From positions 1,880,226 to 1,944,225 of the forward strand of contig NZ_CM001441.1 of NCBI RefSeq assembly GCF_000244895.1: a stretch of 64,000 bases of DNA. The letters are read 5' to 3'. The first letter of the stretch is position 1. Every line of letters begins with the position of its first letter. This document shows, piece after piece, positions 44,638 to 54,355 of the stretch. The translations under genes and the position numbers were made by a program. The notes under the pieces were generated by a model, which was given only the letters and a program-made list of their open reading frames with translations, was not told where the DNA came from and made no database searches. Source of the stretch: Desulfosporosinus youngiae DSM 17734 (GTDB taxonomy: Bacteria; Bacillota; Desulfitobacteriia; Desulfitobacteriales; Desulfitobacteriaceae).

Positions 44638-47600
44638 ATGTCGATAATGAATGGGCAGAAGCCAATGAAGAAGTTCCCTCTGACCCAGGTCCAACGCGCC
44701 TATTTAATGGGGCGGAATACGGGGTTTGACATGGGTGGGATATCCACTCAGGTTTATTATGAATTTGAGAGCGACTTGGAAATTGAACGGTTCAATAAAG
44801 CGCTGAATCAAGTGATTCAGGCCCAGCCTATGCTGCGGGCGATTATCGAGGATGTTGGAGGGCAAATCATCTTAGACGAAGTTCCCGAGTATAGCATAGG
44901 GGCGGCGGATCTGTCGGGTTTTACGGATGAACAACAAGGGGCCTTCATCGCCGCTAAGAGAGCCCAAGTGTCCCAGGTGGTTTTTCAACACGATCGCTGG
45001 CCGCTGTTCCGGTTTGAAGCGGCGGTATTAAATAACCAAAAGACCTATTTGTTTTGCGCCTGCGATCTGCTGATCGCAGATGGCTACAGCCTGGCGGTTT
45101 TAATCAGTGAGATTATGGACTGCTACCAAACAGGGAGAATGCCCAGGCCCTTACCGGTCAGCTTCCGGGATTATGTCGGGAGCCTGGCGGAATTGCGGCA
45201 TAGCAAACGCTACGAGAAGGACAAAGGGTATTGGCTCGGAAAGCTGGAAGACTTTCCTTCTTACCCGATGATCCCCCTAAGCAAACCGCCCCAAAGCGCC
45301 GGTGCCACAACAACCCGCCTGGAGTTGAAAATGCCTGGGGAGGCTTGGCAGCGTTTGAAAAAAATAAGCTTAAGCAAAGGAATGACGCCGACAGTCCTGG
45401 TCTGCAGCGCCTATGCCCTGGTAATGAGTTATTGGAGCAACCAAAAATCATTGACCATCAATATGCCTATAACCGGCCGTTCGGTGAAAAAGGGCAGCGA
45501 CCGGGTGATTGGCGACTATACGCGCATCCTTTTACTGCCCATTGATTGGGGCGGGATAGATAGCTTTTGTTTTTGGTCTTACGCGGCGGCCGTTGACCGG
45601 ACCATTAAGGCATCCTACCGGCACGCAGCTTTTGACGGGCTGGAAATCATCAAGGAGTTAAGCAGACAAAACTCTTTCTCCTCGGCAGCCGTGATGCCTA
45701 TCGTTTTTACAAGTATGCTTTTCAGGGATGACGTATTCAATAATCTGACCAGAATGGGGGAGATAAAATACAGCATCAGCCGCACGCCGCAAGTGTACCT
45801 GGATTGTCAGGTTATGGAGGTCAGGGGGGAACTCGTAATAACCTGGGATTACGCCGATCAGTATATCGACGGGGTAACGGCCGGAAAGATGTTTGGTCAG
45901 TTTTCCAACCTTCTCAGTCTGATCGATGAAGAGGGGAGGGATTGGGGCAAAGCGCTGGAGCCGGATCCGGAGGACCTGGATTTGCTTAGGCGCTACAACG
46001 CGACGGCTCAAAATATCCCCCCAACAACGCTGCAGGAGCTATTGCGTGCCAATTTCAGGCGCTATGGGGAGAAGACCGCGGTGAGGGACGGTGCGGCCGC
46101 TCTGACCTACGGACAGCTGGACGCCTGGTCGGACCGGGTCGCCCGGGATTTAGGGAGGCGCAATATTGGCAGAGGGGATTTGGTAGGGGTTATCGCCGAA
46201 CGAAGGATACAGACTGTCGTCAATATTATGGGCATTATCAAAAGCGGAGCCGCTTACGTCCCCATTGCCCCCGATTATCCCCAGGCGAGGCGGGACTACA
46301 TGTTAAAAAACAGCGGTTGCAGGGACTGCCTTACCCCGGCCGATGCCGGCCGGATACAAAGTGGACCGGCGGAGGTTGAAGCGGCAGCGGCAGGGAGTGA
46401 ACCTGCAGGGGTTGGGGAGAGCGGCTTTACGGCCGCCGTTCCGGGGGATACGGCTTATGTCATTTATACCTCCGGCAGCACAGGAGAACCCAAAGGGGTA
46501 GAAATAACTCATGATGCCGTATGCAACACCATTATCGCTGTTAATGAAAAGTGGAAGGTTACGGCAGACGATGTGATTATCGGCCTCTCTTCATTTTGTT
46601 TTGATTTATCAGTATACGATATGTTTGGTGCCCTCAGCAGCGGTGCGGAACTTGTGCTGATTCCGGATATAAGGGATATCCCCCGCATTGTGGAGGTCGT
46701 AAAGGATAACGGGATTACGATCTGGAACAGCGTTCCGGCGGTAATCAATTTATTAGTAGAGGAATTAGAAAGAAAGGGCGTACCCTTGGCCGGTTCCTCA
46801 CTCAGATTATGCCTCCTGAGCGGGGACTGGATTCCGGTGACGCTTCCCTCCGCCCTTAAAAAATGGTTCCCAGCTTGTGAGACGGTGAGTCTTGGCGGAG
46901 CAACGGAGGGCTCAATCTGGTCTGTTTTCTACGAGATTAAGGAGAGTTGTTCGGAAAGGCCCGCTATACCCTACGGAACCCCTTTAGCCAACCAGGCCAT
47001 GCACATTTTGAATGACGACTTAAAGCCCTGCCCCCTTGGTGTGACCGGCGAAATCTATATAGGCGGCAGAGGAGTGGCCAAGAGTTATTACAATAATCCG
47101 GCTAAGACACGAACTTCCTTTATTGAGACCCCGGCCTTGGGCAGGCTCTATAAAACCGGCGATTTTGGCAGAATGCTTCCTGAGGGGCTGATGGAATTCC
47201 TGGGAAGGAAGGATTTTCAGGTTAAAATCGGTGGGCACAGAATCGAATTAAGCGAAATCGAAGCCGTACTCTGCCGGTACAAGGGAATCCATCAGGCTGC
47301 CGCTACAGTGGAAAAGTCCGCCTCCGGCCAGGAGCTTATCTGTATTTTCTATGCCGGTGACCATGAAGTAAACCAGAGGGAGCTGGCGGAGCACCTGGGC
47401 AATTACCTGCCTTATTATATGATGCCCCAATACTATTTTAAAATTGAGGCCGTCCCGCTGACCGCCAATGGCAAGGTGAATAAGAAAGCATTGAAGCCGC
47501 CGGCGGATGGAATGAAGATGACCGCCGCCGCGCCCCCTGGGTCGGATCTGGAAAAAAGACTGGCAGCTATCTGGAAACAAGTTCTGAAACTGGACGACGT

Positions 47601-50600
47601 ACCGGTCAATGTCAGTTTCTTCGGCCTCGGCGGCGATTCCATTGCCATGGTGCAATTGCTGGCGGAAATAAAAGCACAGCTTGGCCAGGAGATATCGTAT
47701 CAGAAATTCGTCCAATTTTCCTCCGTTGAAGAGGTTGCGAAAATAATCGAAGGCAGCGGGGACAGCGCCTTAAAGGATGATGAGGTGATGTTTCATAGCA
47801 ACCCGGCGGCCAAGTGGGAAGCCTTCCCTCTGAGTGAACTCCAGGAATCCTATTTTATCGGCAGAAATTCTGAGGCGGAGTACAAAGGGATTGTTACCAA
47901 CGGATATATTGAACTGGAGTGCAATCCATACGATCATGAAAAGATGCGTCGGGTTATCCAAAAGCTCATCGACCGGCACGATATGCTGCGCTGCGCAATC
48001 AGCCGGGATGGCCGGCAACGCTTTCTACCCGTGGTGGACTGGGAAATTCCCCTGGCCGATAAGACCCGGACTCCCCCGGCGGAGCTGGAGCGCTATCTCC
48101 TGGAAGTAAGGGCGCAAATGCTGGGTCTGACCCTGGACCTGGAAAAGCCTCCCCTTCTTGCCCTGCAGGCGACGCTGACCGCGCCGTCCCGGGCCATACT
48201 GCATATTTATGTGGACGGACTGATTATTGATGGTTGGAGCTATGAGGTGTTTCATTCCGAGCTGGAAATTCTTTACCGGGATGAAGGGGTTTCTTTTCCG
48301 GCATTGGCGGTCACCTTCAAGGATTATGTTGAATACAAAGGCGCGCAGAAGAAAACGGCGCGATATCAAAGGGATAAGGAATATTGGCTGGCCAAAATCG
48401 GGGACATCCCCGAAGCCGCGACCCTCCCGCAGCTAAAACCCCTGCAGGAGCTGGAAACCATTGCCGGCATTCAAATCCCCTGCGGGCTTTCCCTTGAGGA
48501 ATGGCGGGCGCTGGAAGAAAAAGCCGCAGCCTTCGGAGTATCAGGTTTTGCCGTGCTGCTTTCATCCTTTGCGGCGGTGATCGCCCGTTGGAACTACAAA
48601 CAAAAGTTTCTGCTGAATATTCCCGAGTTTGACCGGCCGAAATTTCACCCCGATGCGGATAAGATTATGGGGATATGTTCTTCTTTTCTCTTATTTACCG
48701 TGGATAACCAAAAGGAACCCTTTATTGATAAGGTCCTGCGGAATCAGGAACAGCTCTGGGAACTGAAAAGCCACAATACCTTTTCCGGCATGGAAGTTCT
48801 CAGGGAAATTTACAAACGAAACAACACCTTTACAAACGCCCTGGTTCCCATTGTGTTCGGGATGATGGCGGAGACTCCTCAACTGGAGAAGGAATTGCTG
48901 AAAGTACGCTATCAGGAAAATCACACCTCACAAATCTGGATTGACATTAACACGGTACTTTACAATGACGGGATTGAATTTAACTGGAACTGCGTCAAGG
49001 GGCATATGGAGACTAAAATGCTGGAAACTATGGTGGAGCTCCAAAAGGGTATCCTGCGGGAGGCGGCCTATAACAGGGAATTTTGGGACCTGCCCGTTGA
49101 ACTGCCCCTGCCCGCGGAGGAGCGTAAGATCATCGCCCGCGCCAATGATACGGCCCGGAGGATTGAATACCAAAGTTTTGGGAAAGTCATGGCGGACAGT
49201 TTCCGGAAAAACGCCGGCCGGACGCTGATTGTCACAGACACCCAGACCTATACCTACGCGGAAATACAGCAGTGGGTGCGGGGAATGCAGTCAAAACTCG
49301 TCTCCCTTGGCTTGAAACCGGGAGACATCGCCGGCATCTGTATGGGCAAGAGCGTAGAGCAAATTGTCGCCGTCCTCGCCGTTGTTTCTCTGGGCGCTGT
49401 CTATATGCCGGTTGAGTATACTTACCCGGACCGGCTGGTGCTGAACTGCCTGCGCGCGGTCAAAAGCAGGATATTGCTGACCACCCGGCAGAAGGCGGAA
49501 GGGTTTAAGGCGGAAGGGATTATGACCCTGGTGCCGACGCTGGAAAAGGAAACCTCTGAAATGACGGGGCCTGAACCGGCCGGAGCGGATGAAGACGCCA
49601 TCCTGGCGCTGATTCATACCTCCGGATCTACGGGAGTGCCTAAAGCCGTACCCATTAGCCATAAGGGTCTGTTCAATGCCATTCAATTTACGGTAGAGAA
49701 GTTTGGCATCGGTGCTGAGGATCAGGTGTTGGCCCTGACCAATCTGGCCCATGACATGTCGATGTTTGATATTTTCGGGATGATATATGCCGGCGGCTCC
49801 ATCGCCCTTCCCCAGGAAGAAGGGGCCAGGGACCCCGCCCATTGGCAAATGCTCATGGGACGGCAGCGGGTGACGATCTGGAATTCCGTCCCGGCTATGC
49901 TGGATATGCTGTTTGAATCCGCCGGAGGAACGATTCCCCACGGGCTTGCTTCTTTGCGGCTGATTATCTCCGGCGGCGATTATTTGCATCTCAAGACGGC
50001 CCAAATGATTTTGGAGACCTTGCCCAAGGCCCGGCTGGTCAATGTCGGCGGGCCTACGGAGACGACATTATGGAATATTTATCATGAGGTTGCGGCGGAG
50101 GATATCCAAAAGGCCGTGATTCCTTACGGTAAACCTATCCGGAATACGAAGTATTATGTTTTAAATGAAAACCTGGAACAGGTGCCCGTCGGGGTGACCG
50201 GCATGATGTATTGCGCGGGCGCCGGCGTTACCAAAGGCTATGCAGCCGACCGGTCTGCTACGGCAGCCAGGTATTTCCGTTATGAAAGGACGGGAGAATG
50301 GCTTTATAAAACCGGCGATCTGGGAAAATACGATGCGGGCGGCAATCTTCATTTTATGGGCAGAGAAGATTTTCAGGTTAAAATCCTGGGCAAGCGTATA
50401 GAGCTTGAGGGCATCGCCGCGGTTATCAGGGAGGTCGAGGGGGTGATGGTGAGTGCCGCAAAATTGGGGAAAGACAAGCAGAGCATTCTGGCCTACTATG
50501 TTTCCCGGGCAGTAGTTCCGGAGGACGTATTGGCTGAGAAAGTGCGGGCCAACCTGCCGGATTATATGCTGCCCCGGCACTTTATCCGGCTGGAAACGAT

Positions 50601-50943
50601 GCCCCTTACGGCTAATGGAAAAATAGACCGCAAAGCACTGCCTGAAGGGTTGGCAGCGCAGCAGTCCGAACCCCTGAAGGTCAAATCCCTGCCCCGGGAT
50701 GAAATGGAAGGTAAATTGGTGGAGGTATACAGCGAAATGCTGGGCACCGAGGTGGATATTGATGCGGATTTCTTTATGATGGGCGGAAATTCCCTGCTGG
50801 CAGTAAAGACCGTTGCCAGGATTCGGGAGGAATGCCGCATTGACATCAGTTTGACTGAGATGTTCACAACCTCTACCATTCGCGAATTATATGATTTAAT
50901 CAGAGAAAAAATGCCAAAGGCTAAAGAGGGGATAGGTGCCTGA
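44638..50943 (+). CDS. NRPS, Cy-A-T-Cy-A-T, forming azoline rings
   Basis: This 2101-aa dimodular synthetase has domains Cy1 (about 1-440; DLLIADGYS), A1 (about 460-955; YTSGSTGEPKG), T1 (Ser near 1000, FFGLGGDS), Cy2 (about 1055-1490; VDGLIIDGWS), A2 (about 1520-2000; HTSGSTGVPKA) and T2 (Ser near 2050, MMGGNS). Both condensation domains show DxxxxDxxS, the cyclisation-domain signature. My read-out of the A1 pocket is D-L-Y-N-L-S-L-I-W-K, the classic cysteine code; A2 reads D-M-F-N-I-G-V-L-W-K, with no clear assignment. No epimerase, methylase or terminal thioesterase is present. It starts 12 nt after the AMP ligase. Product: at least one thiazoline built on an acyl starter. Confidence 0.95.
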   Translation: MSIMNGQKPMKKFPLTQVQRAYLMGRNTGFDMGGISTQVYYEFESDLEIERFNKALNQVIQAQPMLRAIIEDVGGQIILDEVPEYSIGAADLSGFTDEQQGAFIAAKRAQVSQVVFQHDRWPLFRFEAAVLNNQKTYLFCACDLLIADGYSLAVLISEIMDCYQTGRMPRPLPVSFRDYVGSLAELRHSKRYEKDKGYWLGKLEDFPSYPMIPLSKPPQSAGATTTRLELKMPGEAWQRLKKISLSKGMTPTVLVCSAYALVMSYWSNQKSLTINMPITGRSVKKGSDRVIGDYTRILLLPIDWGGIDSFCFWSYAAAVDRTIKASYRHAAFDGLEIIKELSRQNSFSSAAVMPIVFTSMLFRDDVFNNLTRMGEIKYSISRTPQVYLDCQVMEVRGELVITWDYADQYIDGVTAGKMFGQFSNLLSLIDEEGRDWGKALEPDPEDLDLLRRYNATAQNIPPTTLQELLRANFRRYGEKTAVRDGAAALTYGQLDAWSDRVARDLGRRNIGRGDLVGVIAERRIQTVVNIMGIIKSGAAYVPIAPDYPQARRDYMLKNSGCRDCLTPADAGRIQSGPAEVEAAAAGSEPAGVGESGFTAAVPGDTAYVIYTSGSTGEPKGVEITHDAVCNTIIAVNEKWKVTADDVIIGLSSFCFDLSVYDMFGALSSGAELVLIPDIRDIPRIVEVVKDNGITIWNSVPAVINLLVEELERKGVPLAGSSLRLCLLSGDWIPVTLPSALKKWFPACETVSLGGATEGSIWSVFYEIKESCSERPAIPYGTPLANQAMHILNDDLKPCPLGVTGEIYIGGRGVAKSYYNNPAKTRTSFIETPALGRLYKTGDFGRMLPEGLMEFLGRKDFQVKIGGHRIELSEIEAVLCRYKGIHQAAATVEKSASGQELICIFYAGDHEVNQRELAEHLGNYLPYYMMPQYYFKIEAVPLTANGKVNKKALKPPADGMKMTAAAPPGSDLEKRLAAIWKQVLKLDDVPVNVSFFGLGGDSIAMVQLLAEIKAQLGQEISYQKFVQFSSVEEVAKIIEGSGDSALKDDEVMFHSNPAAKWEAFPLSELQESYFIGRNSEAEYKGIVTNGYIELECNPYDHEKMRRVIQKLIDRHDMLRCAISRDGRQRFLPVVDWEIPLADKTRTPPAELERYLLEVRAQMLGLTLDLEKPPLLALQATLTAPSRAILHIYVDGLIIDGWSYEVFHSELEILYRDEGVSFPALAVTFKDYVEYKGAQKKTARYQRDKEYWLAKIGDIPEAATLPQLKPLQELETIAGIQIPCGLSLEEWRALEEKAAAFGVSGFAVLLSSFAAVIARWNYKQKFLLNIPEFDRPKFHPDADKIMGICSSFLLFTVDNQKEPFIDKVLRNQEQLWELKSHNTFSGMEVLREIYKRNNTFTNALVPIVFGMMAETPQLEKELLKVRYQENHTSQIWIDINTVLYNDGIEFNWNCVKGHMETKMLETMVELQKGILREAAYNREFWDLPVELPLPAEERKIIARANDTARRIEYQSFGKVMADSFRKNAGRTLIVTDTQTYTYAEIQQWVRGMQSKLVSLGLKPGDIAGICMGKSVEQIVAVLAVVSLGAVYMPVEYTYPDRLVLNCLRAVKSRILLTTRQKAEGFKAEGIMTLVPTLEKETSEMTGPEPAGADEDAILALIHTSGSTGVPKAVPISHKGLFNAIQFTVEKFGIGAEDQVLALTNLAHDMSMFDIFGMIYAGGSIALPQEEGARDPAHWQMLMGRQRVTIWNSVPAMLDMLFESAGGTIPHGLASLRLIISGGDYLHLKTAQMILETLPKARLVNVGGPTETTLWNIYHEVAAEDIQKAVIPYGKPIRNTKYYVLNENLEQVPVGVTGMMYCAGAGVTKGYAADRSATAARYFRYERTGEWLYKTGDLGKYDAGGNLHFMGREDFQVKILGKRIELEGIAAVIREVEGVMVSAAKLGKDKQSILAYYVSRAVVPEDVLAEKVRANLPDYMLPRHFIRLETMPLTANGKIDRKALPEGLAAQQSEPLKVKSLPRDEMEGKLVEVYSEMLGTEVDIDADFFMMGGNSLLAVKTVARIREECRIDISLTEMFTTSTIRELYDLIREKMPKAKEGIGA

Positions 50944-50963
50944 ATGCACTACAGAAAGGGATA

Positions 50964-51947
50964 ATGGCAATGGATAAGTTTTATTGGGCGCCTTCGATAC
51001 TGTGGACTATCCGCGATACGGGAACCCTAATTATCAACGGCGAAGAATACAGTGAAAGTCTGTCCGGTTTATTTCCGAGGTTTTACTTTCTTACCGCAAA
51101 AGGTGTGACGCTTTCTCAGCTGCTTAGTGAATTTCAAGGGGAAGATATAATGGCGGTCCGGAAATTTATTAATACCCTCCTTGACAAAAAGGTGTTGGTA
51201 AACGGAATTCAGGATTTGTTTGACTTATTTTCGTCACAGACCCTATTGTTTTCCCAATATAACCCCTATACAGGCGCACTTGTTTACAGTGCGGAAGTAA
51301 AACGGGAGATAGAGGAACAGGCGCTGAGGAGAGAAATTGTGGAAGCGGATTATATCCTTAGTCTGGACGATGTAACGTTACAGAACAGGTATGAAATCGA
51401 AAGGTGCTCCACCCGCAGTTTTAACATGGAGAAAACGGTGAGCTTTCACCAGCTTTCGGCGCTGCTGGCGATTTTGCGCGAACGGGAAAATGAGGGCAGG
51501 AGAAAATACTGCTACGCCAGCGGGGGCGGGCTTTATCCCATTGATTTTTATATTTTCGTTAAAAAAGATCGTGTGGAATCCTTGACAGAAGGTTTATACG
51601 CTTATGTCCCCTATAGCCATGAACTGCATTTTGTCAGTACAATAAGTCCGGATATTGAGGACAGCCATTATTTTGATAACCGTAATATATTCCGCCAGTC
51701 CGCTTTCAGCATCTACTTTGTTTTTAACGCCGCCGCCGCTATGCCCAAATACGGCGGGCTGGCCTGTATGCTGGGGTTGTTGGATTGCGGGGCGGCCATG
51801 CACGCCTTAAATATCAGAAGCCTTGAATGCGGTTTGGGAAGCTGCTCCATTGGCGAGATGAATTTCCATAAGATTTCCCGTTATTTTAAGCTTGACGTTA
51901 ATCAAAAATATTTGCATTGTATGGAATTCGGATTGAGCAAAGCATAG
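50964..51947 (+). CDS. SagB-type dehydrogenase (azoline oxidase)
   Basis: The 327-aa protein has a nitroreductase-like FMN-binding domain with the SagB hallmarks RCSTRSF, SFHQLSALLAIL, YCYASGGGLYPIDFYIFVK and LECGLGSCSIGEMN, following an N-terminal winged-helix-like region of about 130 residues. SagB/BcerB-type enzymes oxidise thiazolines and oxazolines to thiazoles and oxazoles. As stand-alone enzyme in an NRPS operon it probably aromatises a ring formed by the Cy domains. It lies 20 nt after the NRPS stop. Confidence 0.9.
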   Translation: MAMDKFYWAPSILWTIRDTGTLIINGEEYSESLSGLFPRFYFLTAKGVTLSQLLSEFQGEDIMAVRKFINTLLDKKVLVNGIQDLFDLFSSQTLLFSQYNPYTGALVYSAEVKREIEEQALRREIVEADYILSLDDVTLQNRYEIERCSTRSFNMEKTVSFHQLSALLAILRERENEGRRKYCYASGGGLYPIDFYIFVKKDRVESLTEGLYAYVPYSHELHFVSTISPDIEDSHYFDNRNIFRQSAFSIYFVFNAAAAMPKYGGLACMLGLLDCGAAMHALNIRSLECGLGSCSIGEMNFHKISRYFKLDVNQKYLHCMEFGLSKA

Positions 51948-51966
51948 GGGAGGGAATTGAAGGGTG

Positions 51967-52707
51967 ATGACCAAATGGATAAACCATGCCTCCGAAAATA
52001 AAGGGGCAAAAATAAATTTATTCTGTTTTCCCCATGCGGGCGGCAGTTCATCTTATTTTGCCAGGTGGAGCCGCAACTTTTCGGAAGCAATCAATATATT
52101 TCCGGTAGAATACCCCATGCGTGAGAAGCGGTCGGGGGAAGCGATGCCCGATAGCTTAACAGAATTAGCCCGCCAGATGTCCGTAGAGTGCCGGGATATG
52201 TTCAGCGCGCCCTTTGCCTTGTTTGGGCATTGTACAGGGGCCATTATCGCCTACGAGGCAGCCCAGGCTTTATACGAAAAATTTCAAATCGAGCCCCTGT
52301 CTTTATTTGTATCGGCCTCCGTATCTCCGCGGTATACAAAAATTCAGTCGGTTCAAGCAATGGGCGATGAAGAATTCATCGCCTTTGTGGGAAAGTATGG
52401 AGCCGTAGATCCTGTGTTTTTGGAAAATAAGGAGTTGCTGGATTATTTCCTGCCCATCGTCCGCAAAGACTTTGAACTGCACGAGAATTACAGGCCCGGA
52501 ATGCATCCCCCGCTGACCTGCCCCATCCATGCCCTCAACGGGAACCATGATTTCAATACATTGGCTTCGGCAGAAGTCGATGATTGGGCAGTCTTTACGA
52601 CGGCGGCATTTAAAAAAGATGTTTTTCCGGGAGAGCATTTTTACCTGGATAGTCATTTGCAGGAGATATGCCGGCTGCTGGAAACCACATTGCTGGAATT
52701 GGGGTAA
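51967..52707 (+). CDS. Type II thioesterase with Cys nucleophile
   Basis: This protein of about 246 aa is a GrsT-like alpha/beta-hydrolase: LFCFPHAGGSSSYF, elbow LFGHCTGAIIAYE and catalytic His in PGEHFYLDS. The nucleophile position is Cys (GHCTG) instead of Ser. Cys thioesterases are known from a few NRPS pathways where they catalyse unusual release or acyl transfer. The ATG at 51967 (AAGGG site) is preferred over the in-frame GTG at 51964. The gene is followed after 5 nt by the carrier-reductase gene. Confidence 0.88.
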   Translation: MTKWINHASENKGAKINLFCFPHAGGSSSYFARWSRNFSEAINIFPVEYPMREKRSGEAMPDSLTELARQMSVECRDMFSAPFALFGHCTGAIIAYEAAQALYEKFQIEPLSLFVSASVSPRYTKIQSVQAMGDEEFIAFVGKYGAVDPVFLENKELLDYFLPIVRKDFELHENYRPGMHPPLTCPIHALNGNHDFNTLASAEVDDWAVFTTAAFKKDVFPGEHFYLDSHLQEICRLLETTLLELG

Positions 52708-52712
52708 GAGGA

Positions 52713-54239
52713 ATGGAAAAATTAACGCCTGAAGAAGAGATTATTTTAGGGGTTTGGCAAGGGTGTTTAGGCCGGCCCGGGATCACCCTTGATGAAAACT
52801 TTTTTGAAATCGGCGGCGATTCCATAAGGGCCTTGGCGATTATTGAAGGGATACGGGAGAAAGGCTTAACAGTCCCCCTGGCTAAAATTTTCAGCTGCCA
52901 GACGGTTCGGGAACTGGCGGCGATAGCTGAAAGAGTCGATGACGAAAAAGCAGAGGATCTGCAAAAACTTAAGGATTTGTTAACACTTTTTGATAAGGGT
53001 GAATATCAGGGCACTTTCCCGCCCGCCTATGAGGAATACCTCAATAAAAGCAAGGCAGGCAGTGTGAGGGTCAGGCCTGAATATGACCACATATTAATAA
53101 CCGGCGGGGCAGGTTTCCTGGCCTGCCATATAGCCGAACAAATACTGCTCAATAGCCGATCGCGGGTTACGCTGCTGGTACGCGCCTCTACGGCAGAGCA
53201 GGCCCGGGAGAGGGTGGAGACCTGTTTTAACTGGTATTTTCCCAATAAGCAATATCTCAGCCGCTATGGTTCCAGGATTGGGGCGGTCAAAGGGGATATT
53301 ACCCGGGATGATTTGGGTTTGGAGCCAAAAGAATACGAAACGTTGGCGCGGGAGTTGGATTGTATCGTCCATGCCGCCGCTACTATCAAACATTATGGCA
53401 ATTGGGATGATTTTTATCAGATTAATGTAAAAGGGACAGAAAATGTCATCGATTTTGCCTTTGCCGGCCGCAAAAAAAGCCTGCACTATATCTCGACAAT
53501 CGCCACGGGTTTTACCGTGGAGCAAAGCCGGGAAGCTAGGCCCTTCACCGAATGTGATTTATCGGTGGGGCAAACTTCCCCCAACGTTTATATCCGGTCA
53601 AAAATACAGGGGGAAGAAAAGGTAATCGCAGCCCGCAACGTCGGGTTAGACGCGAAGATTTACCGCATGGGATTTCTCGTTCAAGGGTATGAGAGCGGCA
53701 TCTTTCAATATGGGATCGACCGGCGGAATGTCTATCAGGCAAGCGTAGAACTGCAGTTGATCTCAACCCTGTTAAAGATTAGAAAGATACCGGCGCTTGA
53801 CAATGGTCTTTTGGATTTCTCTTATGTGGATATTTCGGCAAAAGCGGTTTATTTGCTGATGCATGTTCAAGAGGAGGCCTTTATTTATCATATATTCAAC
53901 CAGCACAAATTGTCCTTGGTGCAATTCACTGATCTGGCTAATAAATTTAAGCCTCAAATATTGGAATTGCTCCCGTTGGAAGCGTATCAGGCTTATGTTA
54001 ACTGTCATTATGAGGAACTGAAGGATGAATTGAAAAGAATACTCTTGCTGACGCTGGCCGATGATGAAATCGACCAGGGGTTATCCCTGCGTTTAAAATG
54101 CGATCTTACTCTTAATTTCCTTGCGGACAGGGGTTTTCGATGGCCGCAGACAGAGCTTCGCAATATAGGGCATTTAATAAGATTTTTGACCTCGCGCTCC
54201 TCTTCAGGGACGCCTAAGAGGATAAGGGCTTGGGAGTAG
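52713..54239 (+). CDS. Carrier protein-thioester reductase fusion (T-TD)
   Basis: This protein of about 508 aa begins with a carrier domain (FFEIGGDSIRALAI, Ser near residue 37) and continues with a short-chain-dehydrogenase-like thioester reductase: NADP-binding ITGGAGFLACHIAEQ, LLVRAS, HAAATIKH and the catalytic YIRSK (Tyr-x3-Lys). Such domains release acyl chains reductively as aldehydes or alcohols. There is no condensation or adenylation domain, so its carrier must be loaded in trans. It closes the biosynthetic operon. Confidence 0.9.
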   Translation: MEKLTPEEEIILGVWQGCLGRPGITLDENFFEIGGDSIRALAIIEGIREKGLTVPLAKIFSCQTVRELAAIAERVDDEKAEDLQKLKDLLTLFDKGEYQGTFPPAYEEYLNKSKAGSVRVRPEYDHILITGGAGFLACHIAEQILLNSRSRVTLLVRASTAEQARERVETCFNWYFPNKQYLSRYGSRIGAVKGDITRDDLGLEPKEYETLARELDCIVHAAATIKHYGNWDDFYQINVKGTENVIDFAFAGRKKSLHYISTIATGFTVEQSREARPFTECDLSVGQTSPNVYIRSKIQGEEKVIAARNVGLDAKIYRMGFLVQGYESGIFQYGIDRRNVYQASVELQLISTLLKIRKIPALDNGLLDFSYVDISAKAVYLLMHVQEEAFIYHIFNQHKLSLVQFTDLANKFKPQILELLPLEAYQAYVNCHYEELKDELKRILLLTLADDEIDQGLSLRLKCDLTLNFLADRGFRWPQTELRNIGHLIRFLTSRSSSGTPKRIRAWE

Positions 54240-54355
54240 TAAGCGGGCAGGATATCTTTTTATACTCGATTCACAAAAAATAGACATCAGCGCACTTGCG
54301 TAGTACGATAGGCATATTATATGAGTACATTATTGCTATGGGAGAGTTTGATTTT

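Noticed and set aside
50800-50943. Thioesterase domain at the NRPS C-terminus
   Set aside because: The protein ends about 50 residues after the T2 attachment site; no room for a thioesterase.
36502-54239. Straight yersiniabactin or pyochelin locus
   Set aside because: No salicylate synthase, no PKS module, no thiazoline reductase of the YbtU type, and several extra enzymes point to a different starter and end group.
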